From NCBI GenBank assembly GCA_027922465.2, contig BQMF02000050.1, positions 1,178,001 through 1,242,000 of the forward strand: a stretch of DNA of 64,000 nt, in the 5' to 3' direction. Below, piece after piece: positions 27,701 to 36,620 of the stretch. The stretch comes from Turritopsis dohrnii (taxonomy: Eukaryota; Cnidaria; Hydrozoa; Anthoathecata; Oceaniidae). Position numbers and translations under genes: made by a program. The notes under the pieces were generated by a model. The model searched no databases. It saw nothing but the letters and a program-made list of their open reading frames with translations, and had not been told where the DNA came from. Numbering within the stretch: position 1 is the stretch's first letter; every line of letters starts with the position of its first letter.

Positions 27701-30700
27701 ATTGGTTTGATTCTAATTATCATCCAAAGATTTTTTTCCTGACATTGTATATATCCCAAACTTAATCTGTGCCTGCGTCAAGTGGTTTGCAGTAGAAAGA
27801 ATCTTGATTATTTTGAATAATGTCATCTTTTTCAATGTGAATTTAACACTAATCAGTCCCACACAGTGGTAACTTGATCGAGCATTGTACAGTGACTAAA
27901 AATTTGATACAGACTGGAATTCACCAAATTACTCCCTTCTTTAATTTATTAAACTTAATGTTAATCTCAACCACTTTTCAATTCACTGTGACATTTCGGA
28001 GCCGGAAAAACAGTTTTATTAAACATAATCGTTCACCAATATCTTGCGCATGATGTTTATACTTTCGGTCTGTATCAGTGTGTAGACAGATGGATCAGTT
28101 CAGTGTAATATTTATCAAATGAAATGAGCATGTTTCATGGATTTAATGATAAGACGTATTCACCAGTAATGTTGATACTACATACATTTCTGTTGTGACA
28201 TTGAAAGCTTTTCCACAGTAGTACAGTTTTGTTTATTATCAATCCTTCATCTTCTTTTTCGAGAACTTTTCCCAGAGTCGACTAAACATAAATATTGCCT
28301 ACAAGGAATGTTCTCATGATAATATTTCCATGGCAAAAGTTGATAAAGACAGGAAAGAAGTCTTAAAATTCTTCTTCAAAGATTCTACAAAGCTACTTCT
28401 ACAATTTCCTCAAAACATAACAAGCGAAAACGTTTTACGAGCTGTGTGCATATTTTACAGACTTGATAATAAAAATTTTAAAGATTGAATTGAGAAGTTA
28501 TCAACAAAAAAGGTCTAACATAACTTCTAAAAGTATTTCAGAAGTACAGAAAAGATAATTCTTTTATGAGTTATTATTGAAAGTTTTTGTATTGCATTTA
28601 GCATAAAGTTTTGGGTCTGTCATTAACTATTCTGAATAAACAAACAATCCGAAATCCGAACGGACTTTCCGAAAACGGCAAAATTTAATGAAGAAGAAGA
28701 AAAACGCCGATTCCAATACTCATCTCGATCTAAGATCGGCTGAGTAACAAGAGCCAGATGGCGCAAAACGGTAGCAGCAATTGTACTTAAAGTTATGAAA
28801 AGTTACTACAAAGTTCTTTGAGGCTTGTGTATTTTTATATCTCACTGGTGGAAACAGGCATTAACGATAAATTCGATGAAAATGATTAATTAGTGTAAAT
28901 AGGGTCTAATCATAAACCACCAGAAATTAATTTATTAAAGACAAAAGAATTATACATGCGTGAGCTGTATATGATTTTTTTATTTTTTGTAAGACTATGT
29001 GTAGAAAAAAAAACCACGCGTTTCGAAAAAAAAATATATATATAATGTTTTTAATTATAATTTCATGAAACCAAAAATGAATTCAAACAAATAACTGCCT
29101 TTTTGAACTAGATCTTTGAATGAAAGCCCTAATACAGAAACACAGTGTATAGTTAGCTAACAACTGATAAGAAATTTTGAACTGATAAGCTTTACCGTCA
29201 AGAAAAGCAACATATCAAGTATTTTCAGTTAGCGTAATTAACTAAAAGTCCCATTTTTATGTAGGCCTATTTGATAAGAATTCAATCTTTCATGGATTAA
29301 GCTACAAAATATCAGATTATGTACTTTTGAAACAAAACGCAATCTACTTTTAAATGTTTGTTAAAGCTTCCAAAATTCGAAGGCTGCGTTCCTTCATTAG
29401 AACTTACATTGCGTTATTAGTAGAGTCTCGCAGACTCTAAATCACAGACTAATTGCCATTTCGGCCGGAGTAGTAGTAGTAGGAGGAGGAGGAGGAGGAG
29501 GAGGAGTAGGAGTCCGCGGGTGTTTTAATACGGTATTCGCTATCGCTGCTACCGTAATAAGCAAGAAAGAGTAATATAAACCTTATACCTGAAGATGTTA
29601 CTTATGTGACGAAAAGCTTCGTAATATTTTTATCAGATATATATTACATTTTTTAAAATTTGCGTTTCTTGCTTTATTACCAAGATTTTAAGGTCTTGCC
29701 GGTGTATATTTTTTTTTTCAAAAGGGAAACGATTCTACAAGCGTTGCGCACAATCACACTCAATGCTGGTGCGAAGATGGGTGAAGCCATTAGAGCCAGT
29801 TTACTGGAAACATTGCTGGAACTCTTAAACTCTGGCAAGGTAATATTCAGTGACAATGCAAAAGCCTTTGAAACATATCGAATTATACTTGCGAGGAAAA
29901 AATGATATTTTTCGAGATGATTTGGTTAATTTTCTCTTCGAATCTTGAGCAGCCCTTTTATTGCTTGATTCACTTTTTAGGATGAAATTCGCGTTAATTC
30001 TGGTGCAGCATTGGGTGCGTTGTGTCAAGTCCTATCTGCAGACGAAATGACACAGCTACTTAAGGGGTCTCTTTTGGGTAAGTCCTCCTTTAAGTTGCCA
30101 CTACCTATCGGGGATAATTTCGTCGGGGAAAAGGGACGAAATTATCCCCGATAAGGTATTTCCTTTTTCCGCCAACGTTTCTGCATAAAGCATTACAACT
30201 GACTGCCAGTCAAACCGATCGATTCGTTTGAGTTTTGTGGTCATTACACCGACCTGTCGGTTATGAAATTTTTGATTTTCCTCGATTGTAATTGTCCACT
30301 TATTGAAGGGAAATTGTTCTTTCTAGACGTGAATCAAACTCTGGATTGGACAGTGTGTCATGGTAGAGCAGTTGCTCTTTCCTACGCATTGTATGATGCT
30401 CCCTCTAAAGTCTTTTCTGCAGTGGATGAAGACAATATTGTGAATGTGGTGGTACAACTCTCTAACAACGACAGGGTATGTACAATAAGTAACTAATAAG
30501 AAAATGTTTGGTTATTATTCCTATTCCTATTCAGCGTGATAGAGATGCCCTGCAAGAATCTCTTTGTGTAACAGTGCACAAATTAGTATAGTGGTTAGTA
30601 CCTTTGAAATTGACCACTGCGTGTTCGAGCTCCAGTCATGTATCTCGATATTCCACTCCGATGCGCTTTAAAGGCAGCGTATCAGCCCATTGGGAGCCAT

Positions 30701-33362
30701 TGACTGACTGCACACTGGCCTTCGGGGAAGTTGGGGCAATGTTGTACGTATCTCTGGCGGTAAGTAAGGGCAATGCTGTACGTATCTCTGGCGGTAAGTT
30801 AGGGCAATGCTGTAGGTATCTCTGGCGGTAAGTTTCAAGTCGGCAGGCGGAAGAGCCAACCTTTATGGATGGATCTCCAAGGACTAAAAACTCCCAGTTA
30901 CTTACTTACTAACTAAATTTAATTATTTTCTCTATGATAAAAGAATTAACCGTGTAACTAAGGTTGACTACTGGAGAGGTTTCAGCTTAAAAGAGAACAT
31001 CTATTTCTTGTAGGTTCCTATCTGCACATATGGTGTACATTCACTTGGTCATTTGTTAATGTTTTCAAATGAAAATTCAGAAGCTGCACCTACTGTCGTA
31101 ATCAGCTCCATGAAGAAGGTGAGGAATCAGCCATTACTTCTCTCTTATCTAATCGACGGATAACCCATTGGGCACATTTGTTGAAAAACCACAGCAAAAG
31201 AGTGCGTTTTTATAGAAATAAAATCAATATTTCGACGAAAATGCTCTTCATCGCAGTGGCTTTTTGACAATTTTTGTCCACAGGGAAGTTATATATATTT
31301 GCGGATGTTTTTGTAAACATCGATATTTCATCATTCTTTCTTTCTTATCACGATTGCTCCACAGTGTTTTGTTGCTGCACATAGATGTTGTCATGCAATG
31401 CCGTGAGACAATGCAATGTATCAAAAGGAGGCGAGTGTTGGATAATTTGACAAAATAATCCTTTGTTGATTTTAGAATTTAGCGAACGCGTCGGTTGACG
31501 TCAAACTTGCTGCGCTTAAGACACTGAAACATGTCTCGAAAAAGACACCCGAGGTTCTGCCATTGGATCGTGTTCGATACGTGATTCCGGAGTTTATAGC
31601 GCTCCTTCGTGATCGTAACACTGCTGTAAGAAGCCAGTCGGAGTTAACACTGGCTTTCGTCCTGCAGCTGCATAGGAATGACCTGTTGTTTGACGTAAGT
31701 GTTTTCAGCTGTTTTACTTGTGCAGTGATGCTGTATTTTTATTTATTTATTTTATTTTATTTTATTTTATTTATTTCTCGAATATTTATACAGGATAAAA
31801 TCTACAGTAGTATCATATTCACATGTATACACTGTTGTCTTAGATGTCCTGTGAAGTAAAAGTCATAAAATGAAGGTGTATGTATATTTAAAACAGTGAG
31901 CTAAAATTAGAAATTGGAGAAAAGTATCCCTTAACGAGAAATTGTCGAGTTAGAAGCTAAAGTTGAAACAGAAGCACCCAAAGCACCGAATAGGGTATGG
32001 CGTGGGAGAACTAAAAAGCTTCGGCATGCGGTAAATACCTTAATCAGCAATAAGAAAAAACGGTAAATGCTCAGAATTCAAAAATTGTAAAATTGAACAA
32101 AAGTTGACTAAAAAAAAAACGATCCAGTTGTTGTTTGAAATTGAAAAAATCAAGTGAAATTTATAAGAAAGTATTAGTAATATTTTGCAAAATGATGCAA
32201 TTTTCCCCGACGTAAATTTTCCCCGATAAGGTATCTCGATACTTTACTCTGATACGGTTTTAAAGCACCGTACCAGACTGAGTTACTGAGGCTGGGCAAA
32301 AAATACAACAAGCTCATAAAAAGGGTGTATTTGACATATACAGCCATATGAAACCCAATAAATAATTGATACAGTATATCTATGGTGTGGTTTCTCTTAA
32401 AAGAGCTTTTCAATATTATAAGGAAGCACCTTGGGGTTTCAGGCAAGAGGCAAAGTTTTATTTTTGATAAATTTTCTCTTCAGAACTCTGAGAAAACATC
32501 GTCACTTTACAATGAATTTATTGACCAAATTTATAGTTTATAATAGGAAGGCAATCCTACAAGAATGCCCAGCTATCATACCACCCCTGTGCCGACTATC
32601 TACTCCCATGTACCCAATGAAATTCAGAATTCAACATGACTTAAAATTGGGTGTGGTTTTCGTTTTAGGAATGTGTGACAACAATGCCAGAAGCGTCAAA
32701 CCTGTTAGAAGAATACAAAAAGAATTCATTCATAAAAATTAGCGACGCAGTGGCCACAGACGTAGATGATTACCAATTTATCACTTAGATACCTTATGCA
32801 CAGCATAGGTACAAATTCTTTAACGGAAATAAATTGTTTACCAATAAAGTATGAGATCATTTTCTTCCCTGCTTTGCGATGTTGTTTCAAAAAATCAAAT
32901 ACCTTATCGGGGAAAAAAAATCGAGGAAAGTGACCAATTTTTATGGGGGGCTGACTAAAATTTTCCCCGACCAAATTTTCCCCCGACTTTTCTGCACCCG
33001 ACCAAAAATTTCCTCCGACTTTTTTTCCCCGATAAGGTATACAATGACTCAGACGTTATTGTCATATCTTGGTTATTTTCTTGTATTGAAAATAATTAGT
33101 CAGGGAAAAGTGACTAATTTCAAAATTTAGTCGGGGAAAGTGACTAAAATTGCCTTAGGTGAATTTTTACCGACTTTTTTTTCCCTGAAAAGGTATTCTT
33201 ACGTAAAGTGTTGAAAAAAAATCACATTTTAACAATGACACTGTTCAATGTTAGGACGGTTTCGGTTACCATAGTGATCGTGAATTTGATGCGATGCTTC
33301 ACGCCACAGAATGCGTAAAAGTAGCCTTATTTGATAAAGCCTTACTGCGATATTTGCAGCAG
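2686..33362 (+). CDS. GCN1: GCN1, eIF2-alpha kinase activator (5' partial, 47 exons)
   Basis: This gene encodes the giant cytosolic HEAT-repeat protein that rides on translating or collided ribosomes and activates the kinase GCN2 when uncharged tRNA accumulates. Spliced exons give about 2,350 codons that align collinearly, as I recall the family, with animal GCN1 from near residue 320 to close to the C-terminus. Diagnostic stretches include [34 protein letters not shown] and [16 protein letters not shown]. Each listed junction keeps frame and uses GT-AG sites. The first exon starts in phase with one base from an upstream exon, so the N-terminus lies outside the window or was missed. The end is uncertain: the last confident exon (33255-33362) may be followed by a small exon, or translation may run on to a stop at 33570-33572. 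Exons are given in the four block entries. Identity is very secure; individual exon edges are inferred by eye. Confidence 0.95.
3204..4294. other. GCN1 intron, low-complexity A-rich stretch
   Basis: Intron between the exons ending 3203 and starting 4295. About 3600-3950 is strikingly A-rich on the + strand (many ACAA/ATAA words), which could be an old retroposon tail or simple drift. No gene or repeat boundary could be fixed. Confidence 0.4.
5215..5420 (+). pseudogene. Second copy of the GTGAC-family coding relic
   Basis: The + frame reads [17 protein letters not shown] and [15 protein letters not shown], closely matching 1215-1350 in the other element. The downstream part of the protein seen at 1370-1470 is missing here, so the copy is internally deleted. 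A stop follows at about 5515. Confidence 0.45.
5968..7401. mobile_element. GTGAC-TIR element, family with AGCGCT arrays, nested
   Basis: The ends are GTGACGATTCGAGGGAAAAT at 5968 and ATTTTCCCTCGAATCGTCAC at 7401, perfect inverses over at least 20 bases. AAAT flanks both (5964-5967 and 7402-7405). The palindromic word AGCGCT occurs at 6004, 6027, 6051, 6104 and 6164 on the left and 7341 and 7360 on the right, with many GCGATAA half-words between. Removing the element and one AAAT restores a GTTTAAAT/GTTTAAAC neighbourhood of the host element, so the insertion is well supported. The interior holds the inverted coding relic near 6950-7110 and a segment (6640-6720) that matches the other family members in reverse. 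Confidence 0.85.
7563..8011. mobile_element. Short deletion copy of the ACCGGT-family GTGAC element
   Basis: The left end is GTGACCGTCCATGGGAAAA and the right end TACCATGGACAGTCAC, the same termini as the 656-2321 element. It keeps only the body segment around 7675-7850, matching 1680-1845, and about 70 bases of the right subterminal region. Unlike the other copies, its flanks (AAAG/GAAA) do not form a clear duplication. Confidence 0.75.
9015..10425. mobile_element. CAG-ended TIR element with GCCAGCGC arrays
   Basis: CAGTCTTCTCCATGA at 9015 is inverted as TCATGGAGAAGTCTG ending at 10425. Both ends carry GCCAGCGC/GCGCTGGC words (9039-9065, 9085-9093, 10343-10350, 10390-10400 and others). The interior around 9640-9900 matches 40590-40830 in another element, so the two are relatives. 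No coding sequence is recognised and no clear target duplication was seen. It lies in a GCN1 intron. Confidence 0.7.
12111..12171. repeat. Perfect inverted repeat, 30-base arms, 1-base spacer
   Basis: The left arm 12111-12140 (starts ATCTCAATTTTGCACC) is exactly complementary to the right arm 12142-12171, with a single C between. It lies in a GCN1 intron. It would form a very stable RNA or DNA hairpin. Confidence 0.9.
12766..13133. other. GCN1 intron, nothing recognised
   Basis: The + strand open frame at 12818-13036 has no family resemblance and is interpreted as intronic. Confidence 0.5.
13134..16367 (+). CDS. GCN1: GCN1 exon block 2: middle region and start of the eEF3-like segment
   Basis: Exons read as 13134-13332, 13569-13900, 13981-14345, 14428-14617, 14724-14849, 14967-15077, 15201-15341, 15489-15542, 15906-15995 and 16211-16367. 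The peptides [35 protein letters not shown] and [13 protein letters not shown] match the animal middle region. From about 14967 the reading becomes strongly conserved ([56 protein letters not shown]). That is the part of GCN1 related to the HEAT domain of fungal elongation factor 3, which in yeast contributes to ribosome contact. No stop codon or frame break was seen across these exons. Confidence 0.9.
15543..15905. other. GCN1 intron, AT-rich
   Basis: AT-rich intron containing short ATAAATTTTC repeats near 15640-15730. No gene is seen. Confidence 0.4.
16686..16845. mobile_element. Mariner/pogo-like MITE, family P, copy 1
   Basis: A short inverted-repeat element. The left part has TTTGAACTCTCTCTAAT and the right part GAATTAGAGAGAGTTTACCG. 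The interior TTTCATGGTCC word is shared with copies at 26104 and 45620. TIR look and TA context resemble Tc1/mariner-pogo MITEs. It lies in a GCN1 intron. Confidence 0.6.
16947..23568 (+). CDS. GCN1: GCN1 exon block 3: eEF3-like HEAT core and GCN2-binding region
   Basis: Exons read as 16947-17068, 17991-18105, 18455-18634, 18809-19029, 20004-20072, 20168-20306, 20636-20832, 21074-21331, 21636-21851, 22435-22761, 23048-23278 and 23455-23568. This is the most conserved part. Motifs visible are [17 protein letters not shown] at 17991, [20 protein letters not shown] at 18455, [17 protein letters not shown] at 18809, [20 protein letters not shown] across 20168/20636, [20 protein letters not shown] at 21636 and [20 protein letters not shown] at 22435. 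In yeast the homologous downstream segment binds the RWD domain of Gcn2, and by position the 22435 and 23048 exons should carry that surface here. Introns are mostly 100-950 bp, and one (21852-22434) holds a small inverted-repeat element. Confidence 0.93.
17069..17990. other. GCN1 intron, nothing recognised
   Basis: A 922-base AT-rich intron. A short direct duplication TACCTTGTTGCATTTC occurs at about 17106 and 17121. No transposon ends were seen. Confidence 0.4.
19030..20003. other. GCN1 intron, nothing recognised
   Basis: A 974-base AT-rich intron with no recognisable gene, element end or repeat array. Confidence 0.4.
21894..22174. mobile_element. Short TIR element with GGGTTGG words
   Basis: The left end GGGCCTGATTATAT is inverted as ATATAATCAGGTCC at the right end. 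The interior ends contain GGGTT(A/G)G and CAACCC words. It is about 281 bases and non-autonomous, in a GCN1 intron. No target duplication is clear. Confidence 0.55.
23569..24065. other. GCN1 intron with an AAT microsatellite
   Basis: A short (AAT)n run lies near 23610-23630. The + frame at 23758-24030 has no family resemblance. Nothing else is recognised. Confidence 0.4.
24066..33362 (+). CDS. GCN1: GCN1 exon block 4: C-terminal HEAT repeats
   Basis: Exons read as 24066-24221, 24596-24709, 25199-25429, 25586-25779, 29725-29839, 29981-30077, 30327-30475, 31014-31118, 31476-31694 and 33255-33362. Key peptides are [60 protein letters not shown] and [20 protein letters not shown], in the order of animal GCN1. 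The 25779/29725 junction spans a 3.9 kb intron and rebuilds an [12 protein letters not shown] segment like the family's IRDTMLQALRFV. The last exon encodes [18 protein letters not shown]. Beyond it the frame stays open to 33572 (VNETSEDIVF, then hydrophobic sequence), which could be a genuine tail or intron read-through. A candidate small last exon follows a TTTCAG at 33716-33721. Confidence 0.88.
25853..25956. repeat. Perfect 104-base palindrome, 50-base arms, 4-base spacer
   Basis: The arm 25853-25902 (starts GCAAATCTAGATTCAG) is exactly complementary to 25907-25956; the spacer is TCAT. It begins 73 bases after the donor of the GCN1 exon ending 25779. A perfect palindrome this long is unlikely to persist by chance and suggests recent origin, or an assembly fold-back. 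Confidence 0.9.
26104..26278. mobile_element. Mariner/pogo-like MITE, family P, copy 2
   Basis: Starts TACAGTAAACTCTCTCTC and ends GTGATTTGATTGTA. The interior has the family's AATTCGAA words and GGCCATGAAATTTGTTCGAA. TA flanks are consistent with Tc1/mariner-pogo. It lies in the 3.9 kb GCN1 intron. Confidence 0.6.
26981..27370. mobile_element. TA-flanked MITE with TTTTTGCGA words, copy 1
   Basis: The left end CCTTAAGGGGATTTACTTTT and right end AAAAAAATCCCCTTAAGG are inverted, with TA on both sides (26979-26980 and 27371-27372). Each end has tandem words of the GCGTGGATT / TTTTTGCGA type. A second, inverted copy lies at about 33811-34114. Non-coding. Confidence 0.8.
27400..29450. other. Large GCN1 intron interior, nothing recognised
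   Basis: About 2 kb of AT-rich intron between the exons ending 25779 and starting 29725. No gene, transposon end or array was recognised. Confidence 0.35.
29470..29512 (+). repeat. GTA/GGA trinucleotide microsatellite
   Basis: A (GTA)n run passing into a GGA run of about eight units, followed by GTAGGAGTCCGCGG. Located 213 bases before the next GCN1 exon. Confidence 0.8.
30104..30156. mobile_element. Minimal 53-base hairpin element, CCTTATCGGGG ends
   Basis: The arms TATCGGGGATAATTTCGTC and GACGAAATTATCCCCGATA pair around a short GGGGAAAAGG loop, flanked by TA (30102-30103 and 30157-30158). The outer ends match the element at 32902-33037 (CCTTATCGGGG). It looks like an extreme internal-deletion copy with almost only the TIRs left. 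It lies in a GCN1 intron. Confidence 0.65.
30575..30915 (+). mobile_element. tRNA-derived SINE with internal tandem repeat
   Basis: Pol III promoter-like boxes are visible: A box TTAGTATAGTGG at 30583 and B box GTGTTCGAGCTCC at 30621, spaced as in a tRNA. The body contains three near-identical ~34-base units (30733-30835), and the 3' tail is a short TTAC repeat (30898-30910). A truncated relative of the body follows the transposon end at 32232-32300. It lies in a GCN1 intron. Confidence 0.65.
30733..30835 (+). repeat. ~34-base tandem repeat, three units
   Basis: The unit reads GGGCAATGCTGTACGTAT followed by CTCTGGCGGTAAGT. Each unit contains GGCGGTAAGT, which matches a strong splice donor. 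It lies within the SINE body. Confidence 0.85.
31735..31775 (+). repeat. TTTTA low-complexity run
   Basis: Simple (ATTTT)n tract just after the exon ending 31694. Confidence 0.8.
32195..33195. mobile_element. Cluster of CCTTATCGGGG-ended elements with CCCCGAC words
   Basis: A complete copy is 32902-33037: left CCTTATCGGGGAAAA, right TTTTTCCCCGATAAGG, with TA on both sides (32900-32901 and 33038-33039). Its interior is packed with TTTTCCCCGAC/GTCGGGG-type words. A solitary right end lies at 32206-32230. A diverged end pair is at about 33098-33192 (GTCAGGGAAAAG and TTTTTCCCTGAAAAGG). Several insertions have landed in one GCN1 intron. Confidence 0.65.
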
Positions 33363-33810
33363 GTAAATGAAACATCAGAAGATATTGTTTTTCGAAATTT
33401 TGAATGTTGCTACACCCATGTTGGAAGGTCTTACGGTGCTCGTATTACTTCAACCAGCCATTTTAGTCGTGTTTTATCAACTTCACTGATCCTTTTTTTC
33501 AATTTTTTATTCGTATGTTACTTCATTTGTAGTGATGTTCGACCACTACAAATTATGAACGTTCTTATTTAAGAAACATATCCCTGTAAGTACACTTCCC
33601 GAATTTCTGTTTAAATGCCGAGTTAATGCTTAGTTATCAAGTTTAGCCTCGTTTCTATATAATTTATTGTTTTTCTAATTGCATAATGTTTTCAGTAAGT
33701 AATAGTTACTCGTTCTTTCAGTTCCCCAGTGGAATAATTAGAAGTAATTAAGAGTTTGAAAAAGAGGCGAAACTTAGATGCTAGGTGAAAACACGGTGTT
33801 TAAACAGAAA

Positions 33811-34114
33811 TTCGGGAAAGGTCTATTTTTTTTGCGTGGATTAATTTTTGTGACCTTGGCGAATTTTGGCCAAATTCGCAAAATAAATCCACGCAAAATT
33901 TTATTTGCTCTTTTTTGGCTCTGTGTAAGCACCCATTGGTTTTGCAATATGGCAGGCATGGAAATGGTAATTTTCGCTTATAAAATACATGCATTGCGTG
34001 CACATTCGCAAAAATAAATCCAAAAATTCTGACTCGGAAAAATTAATCCACGCAAAACGCTCTCAAACCTTGGCTCGCAAAAATTTAATCCACGCAAAAA
34101 AAATCCCCCTACGG
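33811..34114. mobile_element. TA-flanked MITE with TTTTTGCGA words, copy 2 (inverted)
   Basis: The interior is the reverse complement of 27100-27250 (the CACCCATTGGTTTTGCAATA word and GCATGGAAATGGT). The right end AAAAAAATCCCCCTACGG resembles the copy-1 end. The left end is decayed. It lies in the intergenic region downstream of GCN1. Confidence 0.7.
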
Positions 34115-35030
34115 TAGTTAACGAAAAAGAACTGGTATAAAATAATCAATAATATTTAAGTAGATAAAATTTTCTATCTTGTACTACGGTAATGTAAATT
34201 TAGTTAACGAAATATCCGAATTGAATCGATACACATTCATGGTTGTAAATTTAGGACGCACTAAAATGAGGGGAATGGGTACACACACACTCATGCTACT
34301 TTCGATTTCGTTTGTTTACATTCAAAATCTGTTTACTCACTTCTTTTGAGTATAAAGGCTTACTGGTTTATTTTACTGTTCGACTGATCAAGTCACCGCC
34401 AAATTTTCAAAGAAAATGGCAGTGAAAGCTTTGTAATGCAGAGACCATGTGTTTTTATTTTTACTTGTTGATTGCTTGCTTTTCTCTTCAAAAACAATGC
34501 AGATACATACTAGCTATTACCGATAACGAAGTGAATTTTTCTTTCAGGGGCTAGGGTTAGTGCGTCTAAACGGAAAGGAAACAATTTGATAGTGAATTCA
34601 TTATAAAGCAACACATCTTTTTATAGTTTTAATAGAAAGCCTATTATTTGCACAGAACATTATTTGAAATGAAAAATTAAATAGGTTTGATCACAAAAAA
34701 AAATATGAAACAGAAGAAAACAAACCTCAACCAACGCAAAATATTTGAAAAGTAACTCTTGTTGATCTGTCTGTCTGAAGAGACTGACTGAGCTGGGTTT
34801 ATTCTAATTCTATTATTGTCAATTGTCATTGTGGATGTCACGACTTTGTGAATCTTGTCAGTTATTTGTATATATACCTAGGAAATTAATGAGTTATCAA
34901 ATAAACACGGTTTGCCCCAATTAATTTTATGCTGCACTAGTTTTATATACATTATTGCCTGCCTGTGTTAATTTCATGAACGTTTACTTTTGTGTAAAAA
35001 GTGTAGAAAAAATTAAAATTTTTTAAGGCG

Positions 35031-35925
35031 TTATTGCAGTTTATTCCTGTAACTTTGACCCATTCTTTAAACCTGCAATTTGAAAAAGCGATGTTCTTCG
35101 CACATAGTGTCTTCCCCCCCCAGAGATGAGGGTGGGGATGGCTTTTGGGCTTCTGTTCCAGGATCGGGGGGGAAAGCAGTTTTTTCAAAGGCTTGGGGGG
35201 GACACTTCAGCAGGGGGAAACCCCAATTAACATGATATTCTAGGAGGGGGAAAGGATTCTTGTCTATGTATCCATCCTATATTACCTTATTCGGACTATT
35301 CGAATTTTCCTTATTTGGTCATTTTCAAATACTTCTGGTTTTCCCTTATTTGGAATATTAACTTTCCCTGAAGTCATTGCAGTGCTTTGTTTTGATTTTG
35401 ATCTCGCTGTTGTAGAGGGTGATGAGATAGTTCAGAGATATATATAAGTGTAAGGGCGAGTTGATGTTTTGTATACACACTTTTTTTATAAGAAAGTTAG
35501 TGAAGGCGCCTAGTAGTAAACTTTCTTAATTTTTTGGCACTTTTTAGTAGTAAAATAGACGCTGCATTTATCATTTATCATTCTTTTCACCTGTTTTTAC
35601 TGTTCAAAACGAAATGAAACGAAATCAGTCTGTGTGCTGGTCTGTCTGTCTACTAAAAACGAGAAAGCATATATGTGCATAAAGTCAACAGTAGATGACC
35701 CATCTTCTCAAAATTTATGAATTCTGGAAAATAGCCATTTCAAGGGGGGGAAACCAAAATTTTCAGATCTATGGGGGGGACATCTCAGAGGGGGGAAGTG
35801 AAATTTTGCGATTTTGCTTGGGGGGGGGGCCAGACCCCGATAGACACTATGTCGCAGGAAATCATAATTATGGTTTTGTTTTTTAAAAATTGCAGGTTTA
35901 AAGAATGGGAGTAAACTGCAATTAA
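35031..35925. mobile_element. TIR element with long G-run words
   Basis: TTCTTTAAACCTGCAATTT at 35064-35082 is inverted as AAATTGCAGGTTTAAAGAA at 35886-35904, and the outer GCAGTTTA/TAAACTGC also match. Internal to each end are runs of 5-10 G with a GGGGGGGACA-type context (35110-35250 and 35740-35840). Non-coding. Confidence 0.6.
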
Positions 35926-36119
35926 GACATTTTTAACAAGGAAAACAGTGTTTAAAAAGGTATTTAAGAACAAAACTGATTAATCATCATCACTTTGCTC
36001 TCACGAACTGTAACTTTGACGATTTCTTTTAGGATTTCCGTTGAATCCTCTGAAATGAAGGGAAGTGGTGATTTGATTGATTTCCATCTTTTATTTAAAA
36101 ATAAGAGTAACTGAACAAG

Positions 36120-36620
36120 AAATAATAATTATTTATTATTAATTATAATATATAATAATTATTTAATAATTTATTATGGACGTGTCACTTTTGAACACAG
36201 ATTTTACAAGTTGTCAATATATATATACTATAAAAACTCCCGGATGTGTCAAAAATCAAACAACTTTTGTTTAGGAAATCGTATTAATTTTTTGTTTGGA
36301 CAGTGGTTACATTTTGGTTTTGTTCACTTCGTCATATGTCCTGTGAGAGGGGATGAGAGTGTGGCTAGCTCTCCTTCGTTGGTTATTGCGTTTATTTTGG
36401 ACAGTGATTTTCACATTTATTCTTTTTTGGAAATTATCAACATCACGTCACTTGTTTCCCGCTTCAAAGAGATTCCTGTGAGAGAGGATGAGTGTGGCAA
36501 GCTCTCCTTTGTTGGTTATTACTTTTATTTTGGACAATTTAGTTTTTCTGTTGGGACCTATTTTCGTTTATTTATTCAGATTTCTTTTCAACATTATCGC
36601 TTACCAGATTTTTTACACTT
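36120..36620 (+). repeat. AT palindromic tract followed by a diverged ~127-base duplication
   Basis: 36125-36180 is almost pure A/T. The segments about 36340-36420 and 36467-36540 are diverged direct copies (GTGAGAG.GGATGAG, GCTCTCCTT.GTTGGTTATT, TTTATTTTGGACA). The 140-codon open frame across them looks like a by-product of the repeat. Confidence 0.5.

Noticed and set aside
29592..29640. CTGAAGATG...GACGAAAA stretch resembling a hammerhead core
   Set aside because: The CTGATGA core is changed and the cleavage-site context cannot be formed; only a faint resemblance.
30583..30640. A true tRNA gene
   Set aside because: A and B boxes are present, but acceptor and anticodon stems do not pair, and a repeat body and TTAC tail follow, as in a SINE.
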